The notes beneath the pieces were generated by a model. It had not been told where the DNA came from, searched no databases, and was given only the letters and a program-made list of their open reading frames with translations. The position numbers were made by a program, and so were the translations under genes. Shown piece after piece: positions 54,670-64,000 of a stretch of 64,000 nucleotides of DNA. Every line of letters begins with the position of its first letter. Position 1 is the stretch's first letter. The stretch covers positions 558,001 to 622,000 of the forward strand of contig JAPNXP010000015.1 of the NCBI GenBank assembly GCA_028753945.1, in the 5' to 3' direction. The stretch is from Hexactinellida sp. DTS-2022. Taxonomy: Eukaryota > Porifera > Hexactinellida.

Positions 54670-56586
54670 ATGGCGACACAGGACGTGCTCCCGCAGCTGT
54701 ACCAGCAGCTGAACATTTGCGCAGGCACAGATGACTACGTGCGGTCTCGCAGGCTAGCCGACCAGATCCTCAAGGCAGACCCAACTCAATGGGACGCCTT
54801 CTACACTAAACTAGTTTGCTTTGTGCACGAGTCTAACTTCGACGCTGTTCTCCGGAATGTCTCCTCCCATAACTTCGGCGACAGAAGCAGAGAACTCGCG
54901 TTTATTCACGCCTACACGCTCTACCGCCTCAACAGACACCAGGAGGCTCTGACCGCCCTCTCGGGCTGCGAGAGCGGAGTCGCGGGCCTCGAGCTGCGGG
55001 CCCAGATTCTGTACAAGATGGAGCAGTACCCGGAGGCAGCGGGCGTGTACCGACGCGACCTCTCTCAGCTGGAGGCAGACGACTCAGACAGACTAGTCAA
55101 CCAGCTGGCTGCTCTCTCCCTTAGCTACGGCTCCGGTCCCATGGAATGCGAGCTGAAGCCAGATACCCTGGAGACGTACGAACAGCTGTACAACTACGCC
55201 GGCGTGCTGCTCAGCGCTGGGAACACGCCCCTGGCGCTGGAGTACCTGGAACGGGCCGAGGCGACCGCGGTCTCCGAGATGACCCAGGACCCGGACTTCT
55301 CTCGCGAAGAGCTGGAGGACGAAATGAGCGTCATAAGAGTGCAGAAGGCATTCGCAATGCAACTAATGGGACAGACCAAGGAAGCTTCCAGCCTGTACAC
55401 ACAGATAGTAAAGAAGCGGATCAGCGACCACTCGGTTAGCGCTGTGGCCTCTAACAACATTATTAGCATCAACAAGGACAAAGACATATTCGACTCCAGG
55501 AAGAGAATAAAGGTGTCTACCAACGACGCAGCTGTTAAGAAGATGACGTCACAGCAGCGTAGCATCGTGCACTACAACAAGTGTCTCCTGGCTATCAACA
55601 CAAACCAGCTAGAGCAGGCCCGGACCTACATGCAGCACCTGAAGAAGCTGGGGCGGACCAGCGGCGAGTTTGTGCCTCTCCTGGAGCTGGCTCTGCTGCA
55701 GAGGGGCCGCGGGCTGGCGGACTCGCGAGAGGTTCTGTTGGAGATCTTGTCTCGGCACCCGGACACGCCCGCTATAACCCTTACGCTGGCACAGATAGCG
55801 CTCAGCTCCGGGCAGCTCGAGCTGTGCTGCGAGATAATCCGCTCCTGCGCCACGCTCGCCAACATGCCCAGTCTGGTGTCGCTAGTGGTGGCGGTATATG
55901 CTAGGCTTAACAAGGCGGGTAGTATTGACGAGGTGCTAATGAATGCCATCTGCCACTGGTCCTCGCGTAGAGACGCAGAGCCGCGCTCCGTTGAGTATTT
56001 AAGGAAATTCGTGTGTCACGCAGCTAACTACAAGCTGCAGCGGAACTGCTATAGAGAGGCAGGGGAGCTCTTGGAGAAGTATGGCGAGTATTTCCTAGGA
56101 GATCGCGTCTATTCACACCTCCTCATTAGCACGTACGCTGCCATTGACATCGCGAAAGCCGAGGGAGTTCTCTCCACCCTCGATCAGAAGGAGAGAAAGA
56201 TAGTGGACGTGGCAGAACTGGAGAAAGTCCAGAATTTGAGACAAGTTATTTCAAAGAAGACTCCTCTCCTCGATAAGATAAGTAAGAAAGAAGAAAAGAC
56301 TCGAAAAGAGGGCAAACCCAAACGGAAGAAGAAGAAAAAGAATAAACTACCAAAGAACTTTAACCCTGACGTGGCCCCGGACCCAGAGCGCTGGGTGCCC
56401 CTAAGGGAACGCTCTTACAACAAAAAGTTTAAGAAGAAAGGTTTGTCTCACAAACATTATTTCGCGCGGGCACCTCAGCAGCAACAGCAAGCTGAGAGCG
56501 AAAAGCCGAAACCCACACAGCCTCTGTCTGCGAATCAGCGCAAGAAGCAACTTCAGAAAAGCAAGAAGAAGGGCAAGAGGTGGTAG
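54670..56586 (+). CDS. SRP72: Signal recognition particle subunit SRP72
   Basis: The 638-residue single-exon protein (human 671) is mainly TPR-like helices, with the family segments YRLNRHQEALTAL, YNYAGVLLSAGNTPLALEYLE, SNNIISINKDKDIFDSRKR and HYNKCLLAINTNQLEQA. The C-terminal RNA-binding region is Lys-rich (KRKKKKKNKLPKNFNPDVAP) followed by the diagnostic PDPERWVPLRERSY and a final basic stretch. SRP72 dimerises with SRP68 on the S domain of SRP RNA and is needed for ER targeting. The ATG at 54670 directly follows the tandem repeat region. Confidence 0.97.
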   Translation: MATQDVLPQLYQQLNICAGTDDYVRSRRLADQILKADPTQWDAFYTKLVCFVHESNFDAVLRNVSSHNFGDRSRELAFIHAYTLYRLNRHQEALTALSGCESGVAGLELRAQILYKMEQYPEAAGVYRRDLSQLEADDSDRLVNQLAALSLSYGSGPMECELKPDTLETYEQLYNYAGVLLSAGNTPLALEYLERAEATAVSEMTQDPDFSREELEDEMSVIRVQKAFAMQLMGQTKEASSLYTQIVKKRISDHSVSAVASNNIISINKDKDIFDSRKRIKVSTNDAAVKKMTSQQRSIVHYNKCLLAINTNQLEQARTYMQHLKKLGRTSGEFVPLLELALLQRGRGLADSREVLLEILSRHPDTPAITLTLAQIALSSGQLELCCEIIRSCATLANMPSLVSLVVAVYARLNKAGSIDEVLMNAICHWSSRRDAEPRSVEYLRKFVCHAANYKLQRNCYREAGELLEKYGEYFLGDRVYSHLLISTYAAIDIAKAEGVLSTLDQKERKIVDVAELEKVQNLRQVISKKTPLLDKISKKEEKTRKEGKPKRKKKKKNKLPKNFNPDVAPDPERWVPLRERSYNKKFKKKGLSHKHYFARAPQQQQQAESEKPKPTQPLSANQRKKQLQKSKKKGKRW

Positions 56587-57982
56587 CTGTAGTAGTCTGC
56601 TATTCATTGGGCAGAGCCTGCTGTTAATATTCTGTAGGTTGAGAGGTTACACGTAAGGATAATAATATTATTGCTTTGAAGCTGTTCTTAACAGGCCATA
56701 CTTACTTATATGGCACAGGTATACTCTCGTTAATACGAACAATAGACCGACCAAATTTGTTCGTTTTATCCGAAATTCGTATTAACCGGTGTCAAAATTA
56801 ACCTTGTACTTGTTAACTATTATTTCGCCTTATCCGTGTTCGTATTAACGAGAGTCTACTGGAAAATATGAAATTTCCTATTACTCATAATCCCCAGGAG
56901 ATGTTATGCAGATTTATAGCACTTACTTCATAATGTCTTTATGTAGGTGTTAAATTGGTTAAGTTAGTTTTATGGATTCAACTTTGCACCCTGCTATTAT
57001 TTATATATTAACTACGAATAACAGGACAAATTGCTGTCTATTGAGTGTCCCATATAAGCCTCAAAGTTTGCTAATACTTTGGATGGATGATCCCTCTTCA
57101 TTTCTCCTATAAAATTAGTTTCTATTTAGAAGCCCTGTTACACAAATGCTATCTATGTAATGTTTATATCTTGACACCTGTCAGATCACCAAACATGTCG
57201 TTTCCAGTTAGTAATAGCACAATCGTTGATATCAGGGAGTAAAACCAATTATCGAATTGTCTACATGTGAGTGTAAGGCATCGTTTAGACAAGCTATTAT
57301 AGTAAAGGTTTTTATCAGATAGATAGCACCTCAATTGAAATAAGCTATTTGAACTCTCAGTCACGTTGTAGATAAATCGCCATCGTCTCTTCTGTCTTTT
57401 CACAGATAAGTGTAAGTTAATTGCTTTTGTATTCTTCTTTGTTTCTATTCTCTCAAACGAACTTTCGCCAACAACCTGTCAAATCCCATAGCCGGTATAA
57501 CATATTATCTTTCGTGTTAAACTGATCAGTTTGTGTGACGATATCAAGAACCGATTTACTATTAAATTATACACATTTGCCGCTTTTAATTAATCACATT
57601 AGCTGTGTAATGGGCAGATTGATACCCATTGATTAGGGAATTTTCCGGCCTTCACTGAGGTTTGTATTTATAAAAACAATTTGCATATTTTTGATTCGTT
57701 TCGCGACAACTCGTTTAACTAATTTTAGAAATTATCCTGTACTTAATAAATAAATTAAATAAACTCGTGGTAAGCAGTTTTGCAGTTAATTGTGTAAGAC
57801 AAACTTGCTAATAGAGTTTATTGCCGTTACTCTATTACTAATTAAGTGGCGGATTTGTATGGTATGAAATTATCGAGAACTCACTAATTGAGTGAATCTG
57901 ATCGTACTCGCATCAAAATCTATAAAATAGAGATAGCTCGTTCAATCCATTTCGGTATAATTTCGCAGAAATATTTTGACTA
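56587..57982. other. Intergenic, SRP72 to DNAJC11
   Basis: This 1.4-kb AT-rich spacer has no convincing gene; a small minus-strand ORF near 57164-57403 looks random. It contains the MITE at 56716-56861. TATAAAAT at 57921-57928, 55 bp before the DNAJC11 start, is a plausible TATA box. Confidence 0.45.
56716..56861. mobile_element. MITE family A downstream of SRP72
   Basis: The left end CAGGTATACTCTCGTTAATA and right end (reverse of CAGTAGACTCTCGTTAATAC) are inverted repeats over about 25 bp. The interior has AATTCGTATTAACCGGTGT as in other family A copies. Confidence 0.85.
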
Positions 57983-59731
57983 ATGGCCACAAATTTCGAG
58001 GAGATTCAGTCCCCTTTCGAGGGCGAGAGGACTTTCTCGGACCGAAACACGAACGCGGATTCTGACAGCAGTCCCCTGTCTCCCGTACAGGAGCGGATGA
58101 ATGACGAATATTACTCGGTGTTAAACGTAGCTCGGGAAGCAGACGAGTATGAATTGAAGCGGGCTTTTAACCAAATGTGTTTGCGCTACCATCCGGACAG
58201 ATACACCGATCCGGACAAGAAGCTGACAGCCCAGGAGCTGTTCCATAAGGTCCGCGAGGCGTACGAGGTCCTGAGGGACCCGGCCAAGCGGGCGGTTTAT
58301 GACGCACACGGGAGAAAGGGACTCGAGTCTAATTGGACAGTCGCCATACGTCATCCTAGCTTATACGAACACGAGGTGTTCCTGAGTCTGCGAGAGGAAA
58401 TAGAGGAGATTCAGGGGTACACGCCCACGGGATCTTTCTCCGCTAGTCTCGACCTGACTAAAATAGAGCAGATTCAGTCAAAGAACGGAATAGACTTGGC
58501 CAGAACTGGACAGTACATACAAACCAAAGATATTTCAATCCAGGAGAATATTCACACTCAGATAGGCCCAATGACTCGGTTGAGCCTGGGTGGCGCTGTC
58601 TCTCTTAGCGAGAAGAACGGACACAATGGTCATCTCTCGTTTGGAGTTTCTCACACCTCATCGAATGGGTATTTCACTCAGATTACTGGATCCATTGGGA
58701 ATTGGCCCTCGATCCGTATTCAACTTAGAAAACAGATATTTAATAAAGTACAACTGAATTTGATAGGAATGGTTAAATTCGCAGGGCCTTACTTTTCCTG
58801 TTTCGCACTTCCGACAGTTACAGCACGATTGGGCGAAAAGACACATTTTAGTTTGCAGACACAGATTGGGAAGTCAAACTTAAAATTTGTCCCACAATTT
58901 TCGCGGCAGTTAACAACTAATCTTTATGCGTCAACTAAACTTGAGATTGAACCTGACAACGCGTCTGTAGTATTGGAATTAAACTATGTCCCTGTTAAAC
59001 AATACGTGGTTTCACTCGGCGTAAAACTCGCTCTAAAATCTCAAAAATTAACATACGCACTTCAAAGGTCATTTTCAGAACACAGTTCTCTAAGAGTTGG
59101 ATTTTCATTTACGAACCCAGGTGGCGTAAAGGTCAAGTTTTCTCTCACGCGATACAACCACACATTCACTCTGCCAGTCCGGTTTTCTGACCGCATAACG
59201 GTACAGAAGAGTTTATATGCGCATATATTCCCACTCGCTGTCTACGGGTTGGCGTACGTTGTTTACAATAGCCCCCTATTCACTTGGTCGCGCATGAAAC
59301 TCAACGAAGACTCGACTCACGTGCGAGAGGAACAGCTGATAAAGGAGACTCGGAGACAGGCGGAGGTCGCACTCATGTCTGAGGCGTATGAGCGCTCTCT
59401 GGCTGTCGAGTCGGGGCGGGACGGTCTCGTTATTAGAGAGGCGTGGTTTGGTCTGCTTCGGAGCCGCAGTGGAATGGCAGACAAACTGATTAGCGACGGT
59501 CTTCCGTGTGTTCTAGATGTGACGGTCCCGCTCCAGTGTCTGGTGAAAGACTCCAAACTGGTGTTAACAGACACCAGTAAGGTACACTTGGCTGGGTTCT
59601 ACGACGTATACAAAGGGGAGAGGAAGGACTTGAATGTAAAGTACTATTTCCTAGGCAAACTGCATGAGGTTACTGTTGATGATTTCCATCCTCTCACCAT
59701 ACCAAAGCGGTCCCATCAGCTAAGACCGTAA
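57983..59731 (+). CDS. DNAJC11: DnaJ homologue DNAJC11 (MICOS-associated)
   Basis: The 582-residue single-exon protein (human 559) has a J domain at about residues 40-110 with the HPD motif in LRYHPDRYTDP. A long beta-strand-rich middle follows and the family-specific C-terminal domain (EAWFGLL...VLDVTVPLQCLVKDSKLVLTDTSKVHLAGFYD). DNAJC11 is an outer-membrane-associated mitochondrial protein of the MIB/MICOS-SAM assembly that shapes cristae. The extra 35 residues before the J domain, rich in Ser/Asp, are specific to this sequence. AATAAA at 59913 may be the polyadenylation signal. Confidence 0.95.
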   Translation: MATNFEEIQSPFEGERTFSDRNTNADSDSSPLSPVQERMNDEYYSVLNVAREADEYELKRAFNQMCLRYHPDRYTDPDKKLTAQELFHKVREAYEVLRDPAKRAVYDAHGRKGLESNWTVAIRHPSLYEHEVFLSLREEIEEIQGYTPTGSFSASLDLTKIEQIQSKNGIDLARTGQYIQTKDISIQENIHTQIGPMTRLSLGGAVSLSEKNGHNGHLSFGVSHTSSNGYFTQITGSIGNWPSIRIQLRKQIFNKVQLNLIGMVKFAGPYFSCFALPTVTARLGEKTHFSLQTQIGKSNLKFVPQFSRQLTTNLYASTKLEIEPDNASVVLELNYVPVKQYVVSLGVKLALKSQKLTYALQRSFSEHSSLRVGFSFTNPGGVKVKFSLTRYNHTFTLPVRFSDRITVQKSLYAHIFPLAVYGLAYVVYNSPLFTWSRMKLNEDSTHVREEQLIKETRRQAEVALMSEAYERSLAVESGRDGLVIREAWFGLLRSRSGMADKLISDGLPCVLDVTVPLQCLVKDSKLVLTDTSKVHLAGFYDVYKGERKDLNVKYYFLGKLHEVTVDDFHPLTIPKRSHQLRP

Positions 59732-59912
59732 TTATCTCACTAGAACCAATTTCTCTGAATGCTTGTATTCCAAGTACGTTACCAAATGATTATTTATAAC
59801 AATTTTTATTGTGGCAATTGATCACTGGAACGAAACTATATTAGTTTAAGCTTGTTATCATTTTGTATTTAGGTATCAAACTTGTTTGCATTCATATACA
59901 TCGACTTATGGC

Positions 59913-59918
59913 AATAAA
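59913..59918 (+). terminator. Candidate polyadenylation signal, DNAJC11
   Basis: AATAAA lies 182 bp after the stop codon. Confidence 0.4.
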
Positions 59919-60282
59919 CTAATTGTATTACCAAATTTAACTTTATATTAACGAGTTTGGTTGCAAGATTTTTGGTCATTAACTTGCTTGGAACAATCTC
60001 CAATATTTCCACTTTTAATTGTAAGTTACTTGTCAACAGGATGGAGTTCTCCTGACGCAAACGCTCTAATTAAACTCAGCTAGATATAGATTGGATATAA
60101 TTCGTATCATTTGGTGTATGCCACTGCTATGCTATGGTAACTATATTACTTCTGAGAAAATCATGTGTTAGTTGGAGACTTTCTCCGTACGGAACTGGAA
60201 TTGTTGTTGTTTATATGATTTAACAATAATAATGGGATAATACGTTGCACTTAGTCCATAACATAAGGAATAACTCTTATTA

Positions 60283-60496
60283 CAGTCAGGTCTGCTTATT
60301 ATGAACAAGATTTCGTCTGCTTAATTAATATAAAGATTTTTTATTATGAACAAACCCTACGGTCCCAATTTAACAACTTACATATACTGTATAGGGTTTG
60401 CATTAAGTTGCTAGTTGAGTCCGCTTATTATGAAGTCTCTTTATTATGAACACAATTTTTGGTCGCTTGAATGTTCATAATAAAAGAACCTGACTG
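60283..60496. mobile_element. Complete MITE family D
   Basis: This 214-bp element is flanked by TA on both sides. The left end CAGTCAGGTCTGCTTATTAT and right end (reverse of CAGTCAGGTTCTTTTATTAT) are inverted repeats. The interior repeats TTTATTATGAACA and has no coding capacity. A left-end fragment of the same family is in TRIM37 intron 1. Confidence 0.9.
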
Positions 60497-61019
60497 TATT
60501 TGTATCCATTTTCTAACTGGGCAATAAATTTAGATATTTGCTTGAATAATATTAAATAGCGTTACATGGATTACTCCCTCCCTGTATATTGCGGTTAATT
60601 ATATAGCAAGCTCGTTAAAAATTTCCTTATTTAAGAACCAAATTAGTTCATTTATTTACCAGTTCTCTATTCCATGACTATTAAACTTGTAATAATTGAC
60701 AAAAATTGTACTCGTAAGTAGTTAATGATACAATTTCTTATAAAAATACTTGAGTTCATAATTTTTAGAATTATTCTGAAGCACGATTCCTTCTGGCAAC
60801 TATATGTTAGAAATTTGGGGAGTGCGCTCATATTTATAATATTATTTACTTCTATTATAGGAGGCAAATTTGTAGCTATCATTTAGTTCCAATTGAGCTT
60901 TATATTATCTGTATGCTATAAATACTAATGATTGCAAGAGATTTGTTCATACTAGTATAAAGCAGTCTTTAGAACAGTCACTGTTATTATTTCGGAGTAG
61001 AAAGAAGAAATTAGTTCTG

Positions 61020-63599
61020 ATGAATAACATGATGATTGATAATTCTGTATACTTACAGCCTCAACAAGATTCCCAGAGATTTCTATACAACATAAGACAG
61101 AGTTTGGTCTCGCAAGTTACATACGCAAAGGCCTGTAGACAGTTAATTCATTGGTGTACGACCCTCACTCTATACCAGCCTCAGTTCGAAACTTCTCTCC
61201 TGTCTTGTCTATCAGTAAGTACAAACGTTCTTACCACAAATTAGCTGTACAATACTATTCTATTACGAATGAGTCAGTAAGGAATATGCCTATTATAGTG
61301 TAGTTAGAAATTTGAGATTTTTATCCGGTATAGTGCCGTATTGGTTAACCGTAGAATGCTTAGCATTCGTGTATTAAACTAGGCTCTGTACTGATATGGC
61401 AGTCCCAATATGATCTCTAGTATAGAGCCAGTTTACCGATACTTCTACACTAACAATATTGGCATATATACTTGTACAATATGTATACCACTTCCGGATA
61501 ACTCTGTGAACTTTACTTACTATTCAGCCCTGATTTATAGCATTATTTCATTCGTAATATAAGGTCACGTTCTGATGGAATAGTGTGTACTCCAATTTAT
61601 ATAACAATATTTCTGTAGGCAGCCGCTACTTGTGCCACGAAGCCTGGATTTGATATGGAGCTAGGTAAGCCGGTTTTATATTTTATAGTTCTTGATTATT
61701 CTTATAAGAAATAAGATATTTAGACTTTAATTAAGACCATGGATATATAAATTTCCTGCCACTTTCCTAACCGAAGCCCATTATTTACAATTACTTAACA
61801 CTCGACAAGTAGGAAGCTGTCAACGAGAACGCATGATAGCTATTTGGCTGTACAAACTACACAGTGTTTCCTTATAGAGAAGACAGTGCAGTTGCATGCC
61901 TGTATGGATGTAGAAGTTGCTTGTCGGTTGATCTGTTTGTTCAGAGTTGATTGATTAACATATTTAGTAGTCTTAAATTACAGAACACTTTTCATTGCTG
62001 TACACGCTTAGATCCTGAAAAGCTCTTGAACTTAAATCTCTTCTGATCATAGCTAACATGACATGGATTGTTATGTTTTCGAAAGCTGCTTCATGTAACT
62101 CTTTCCCTTTCAAACAAAGGCAGTATTTTGTTATTTTGTAGAGCATATTTAGTGCTCGTAGTGGCGACGCCAAGGGGGGACAAGTGGGGTCAGTAAAATA
62201 TTGACATAAAAGCAATAGTGCAGTGTACAGTTTTGCGAGTCGTATAAGAGACATATAAATTAGATGTGTGCATATAGGGTAAATTTTGTGACTACATTTA
62301 TTTTATATATATTTGGCCATCTGAGTACATGTAGTTAGGTTGGAATATTCACATTATTCAGTCCTTATACGCATAAGTATATTGCATTAAATTCCATTGT
62401 GAATCTCCTTAATTAGCAATTTGAACTTGTGAGTAATCATTTCACTAACTTATTTTTTGAATAATTATTTTGTTGGATTCCGCTCAATGGTTCTTATCGA
62501 AATTAATTAATTAAACTATATTCTATTTATGATTCCATAGTTATTTATCTCTCCCTGTTAATTAGCACATCTAACTTATCAGAGCCTAGTTTGGCATTTA
62601 TAATTACCATTCATTATATTGTACTATTTTCGAATCCTTCTCTGTTTATTATCTAGCTTTCCAATTATTCCAAAGTTGCTTCCACTTCAAAAGTCAAGCA
62701 TCCCCTCAATTCAACGGTAAGGATTCAGCAATCAGCTCAAATTCCGTTTCTAGCTAATTGCATAACGAGTATACACAATTCTCACTAATTAACAAGTGTT
62801 GTAAAACGAATACAGTTAATTAACTCCCTTTATAACGAAGTCGGATATAACGAAATGGAAATTTTTCCCCAGAGCACTAAATGGATTAATTATTATTCGC
62901 TAATAACGAATTTCCGGATATAACAAAGGAATTTACAGGTCCCAAGCACTTCGTTATAACGAGAGTTCTCTGTATTTCTAATTAGCTTTATTTTCTAGGA
63001 AGTTTATAGGAAGTTATTCTTATAATCCATAACTTATAATATTTAATATACTACCACACAGTTGTGGTGTATTTTAGCAGAGTAGCTCAAGTTCCATCGT
63101 TAAAGTGATTTCTCTAAACTGTGTTCAAAATTAATCAGAATTGTATCTGAAATGCGTAACCGATCTCTATGTGATTTCTTAGCCTAGGATTCCCAGCTGT
63201 TAATTCGTATTAATTCCATAAGCTAATTGGGTGCTTATATTTAATTCTGTGAGATTATAGAAGTTACAGGAAATAAGATTCGAGACATTTTCTTTACGTT
63301 ACACAAACAACATATCTCATTAGTTTATATAATGGTTATATCTCTCTTTATTTCCATTAATGAGGTTTAGCTTTGAAGGTGTATGTTCCCCCCCTTATTG
63401 TTTGTTTTTTGATAGAGCGATTAGAAACATTTTGGGAAGAACTGAATGAACAAGTCGCAATGAAGAGAAACGGGAATCAAGAGCAAGCTCAGAAAATAGC
63501 TCAGCAGATACAGATACAGGCTGCTCAGCAGGCTATGCCAGGAACGGAGAATGTGTCTTATCCGAATCAACAGATTAATCAGCACTACCAATCCACAAG
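61020..63599 (+). CDS. Unidentified Gln-rich gene, first three exons (partial)
   Basis: Three exons join in frame with good GT/AG ends: 61020-61214 (phase 0), 61619-61664 (46 nt) and 63416-63599 (ends in phase 2). The joined product starts MNNMMIDNSVYLQPQQDSQ. It has helical segments (FLYNIRQSLVSQVTYAKACRQLIHW, MELERLETFWEELNEQVAMKR) and a Gln-rich helix (NQEQAQKIAQQIQIQAAQQA). The junction Glu codon is rebuilt from G and AG across intron 2, which supports the model. I do not recognise the family. The helical, Gln-rich character recalls transcription coactivator subunits, but that is weak. The gene continues past the right edge. Intron 2 (1.75 kb) is the longest in the window and contains a MITE. 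Confidence 0.55.
62813..62972. mobile_element. MITE family C in intron 2 of the last gene
   Basis: TA flanks both sides. The left end reads CAGTTAATTAACTCCCTTTA and the right end is the reverse of CAGAGAACTCTCGTTATAAC. The interior (CCCCAGAGCACTAAATGGAT, CCGGATATAAC) matches the nested copy at 19324-19497. Confidence 0.85.
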
Positions 63600-64000
63600 G
63601 TATGGTTTTGATTCTATAAGGAAATGTATTATAATAGTAATTTTGCCATTTCGACATTTCTAATATTTGTATTTCATTTCATTTTCTTTCAAACTCATCA
63701 AAGTGTAACTCTAGTCTTAATCTTTTGTTCTGGTTAAATTACTCGCGAAAATAATCTATAGTATTGTACTATATGCGTAGATGAAATGTTCACAAAAAAA
63801 TTATTTTTACTTGCTTTTTAGAACTTCTAGCTTCTTTCTCGATTGCAAAACAGTCTTCTTTTCATTCGCACTTGTTATCCCCATATGTTTATTTATATCT
63901 CTATGAGAAATCAGTACCTAACGCTCCATTGCCAACATATAATTCGATATACTTTGTACTGTAGCACTCTTATGTTAAGAGTGCAGTGTTTAATATCTAT
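63600..64000. other. Probable intron at the right edge
   Basis: After the donor GT at 63600 the sequence is AT-rich with stops in all frames. It looks like the start of intron 3 of the gene above. No further exon is visible. Confidence 0.45.

Larger units (their letters stand above)
59732..61019. other. Intergenic, DNAJC11 to the last gene
   Basis: This 1.3-kb AT-rich spacer has no ORF I would support. It contains the complete family D MITE at 60283-60496. Confidence 0.45.

Noticed and set aside
61973..62254. Minus-strand ORF of 93 codons, possible transposon relic
   Set aside because: It lies in an AT-rich intron, with no recognisable transposase motif and no flanking inverted repeats.

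Overview
The window is 64 kb of animal nuclear DNA, compact and intron-poor. Exons are fairly GC-rich, while introns and intergenic stretches are AT-rich and TTAATTAA-rich. About 28 protein genes are packed on both strands. I saw no rRNA, tRNA, CRISPR or prokaryotic features. Metazoan orthologues such as KAT6, ATRX with an ADD domain, TRIM37, a TRP channel, SIVA1, transgelin and POGLUT2/3 place it in Metazoa. Very long single-exon genes plus introns of only 51-65 nt suggest a small-genome early-branching animal. A glass sponge (Hexactinellida) is my best guess, by inference only.

Layout. 0-5 kb: 3' part of ENGASE, an ML-domain secreted lipid-binding protein, transgelin, RAB35 and SPAG8. 5-20 kb: TRIM37 (5 exons), a CLC chloride channel (4 exons), CTDP1/FCP1 (2 exons), SGTA, SIVA1 and GHITM/TMBIM5 (6-7 exons). 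20-29 kb: MTMR9, two tandem CABIT-like/SAM adaptor genes, and a divergently transcribed gene with an unusual NT-C2 / nucleoredoxin-like / coiled-coil / PH layout. 29-46 kb: ATRX (2 exons), then a minus-strand block of NDUFA9, MNS1, KAT6 and a TRPV-like channel. 47-60 kb: MRPL49, a PDE12/CCR4-like nuclease, a TRIM-NHL protein, POGLUT2/3, a protein with about 30 tetrapeptide repeats, SRP72 and DNAJC11. 61-64 kb: an unidentified Gln-rich gene cut by the right edge.

The genes are mostly housekeeping: chromatin and transcription (ATRX, KAT6, CTDP1), mitochondrion (GHITM, NDUFA9, MRPL49, DNAJC11), secretory pathway (SRP72, SGTA, POGLUT2/3, ENGASE), cilium (SPAG8, MNS1) and traffic or signalling (RAB35, MTMR9, CABIT/SAM pair). 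Neighbours do not form an operon-like pathway. The non-coding space is rich in short inverted-repeat elements of at least four related families that begin CAGT, end ACTG and are flanked by TA, like pogo/Tigger-derived MITEs. They fill nearly every long intron and lie within 50 bp of several start codons. The main candidates for new biology are the NT-C2/nucleoredoxin-like/PH protein, the MITE-filled introns (possible introners), and the repeat protein with a candidate PP1-docking motif.
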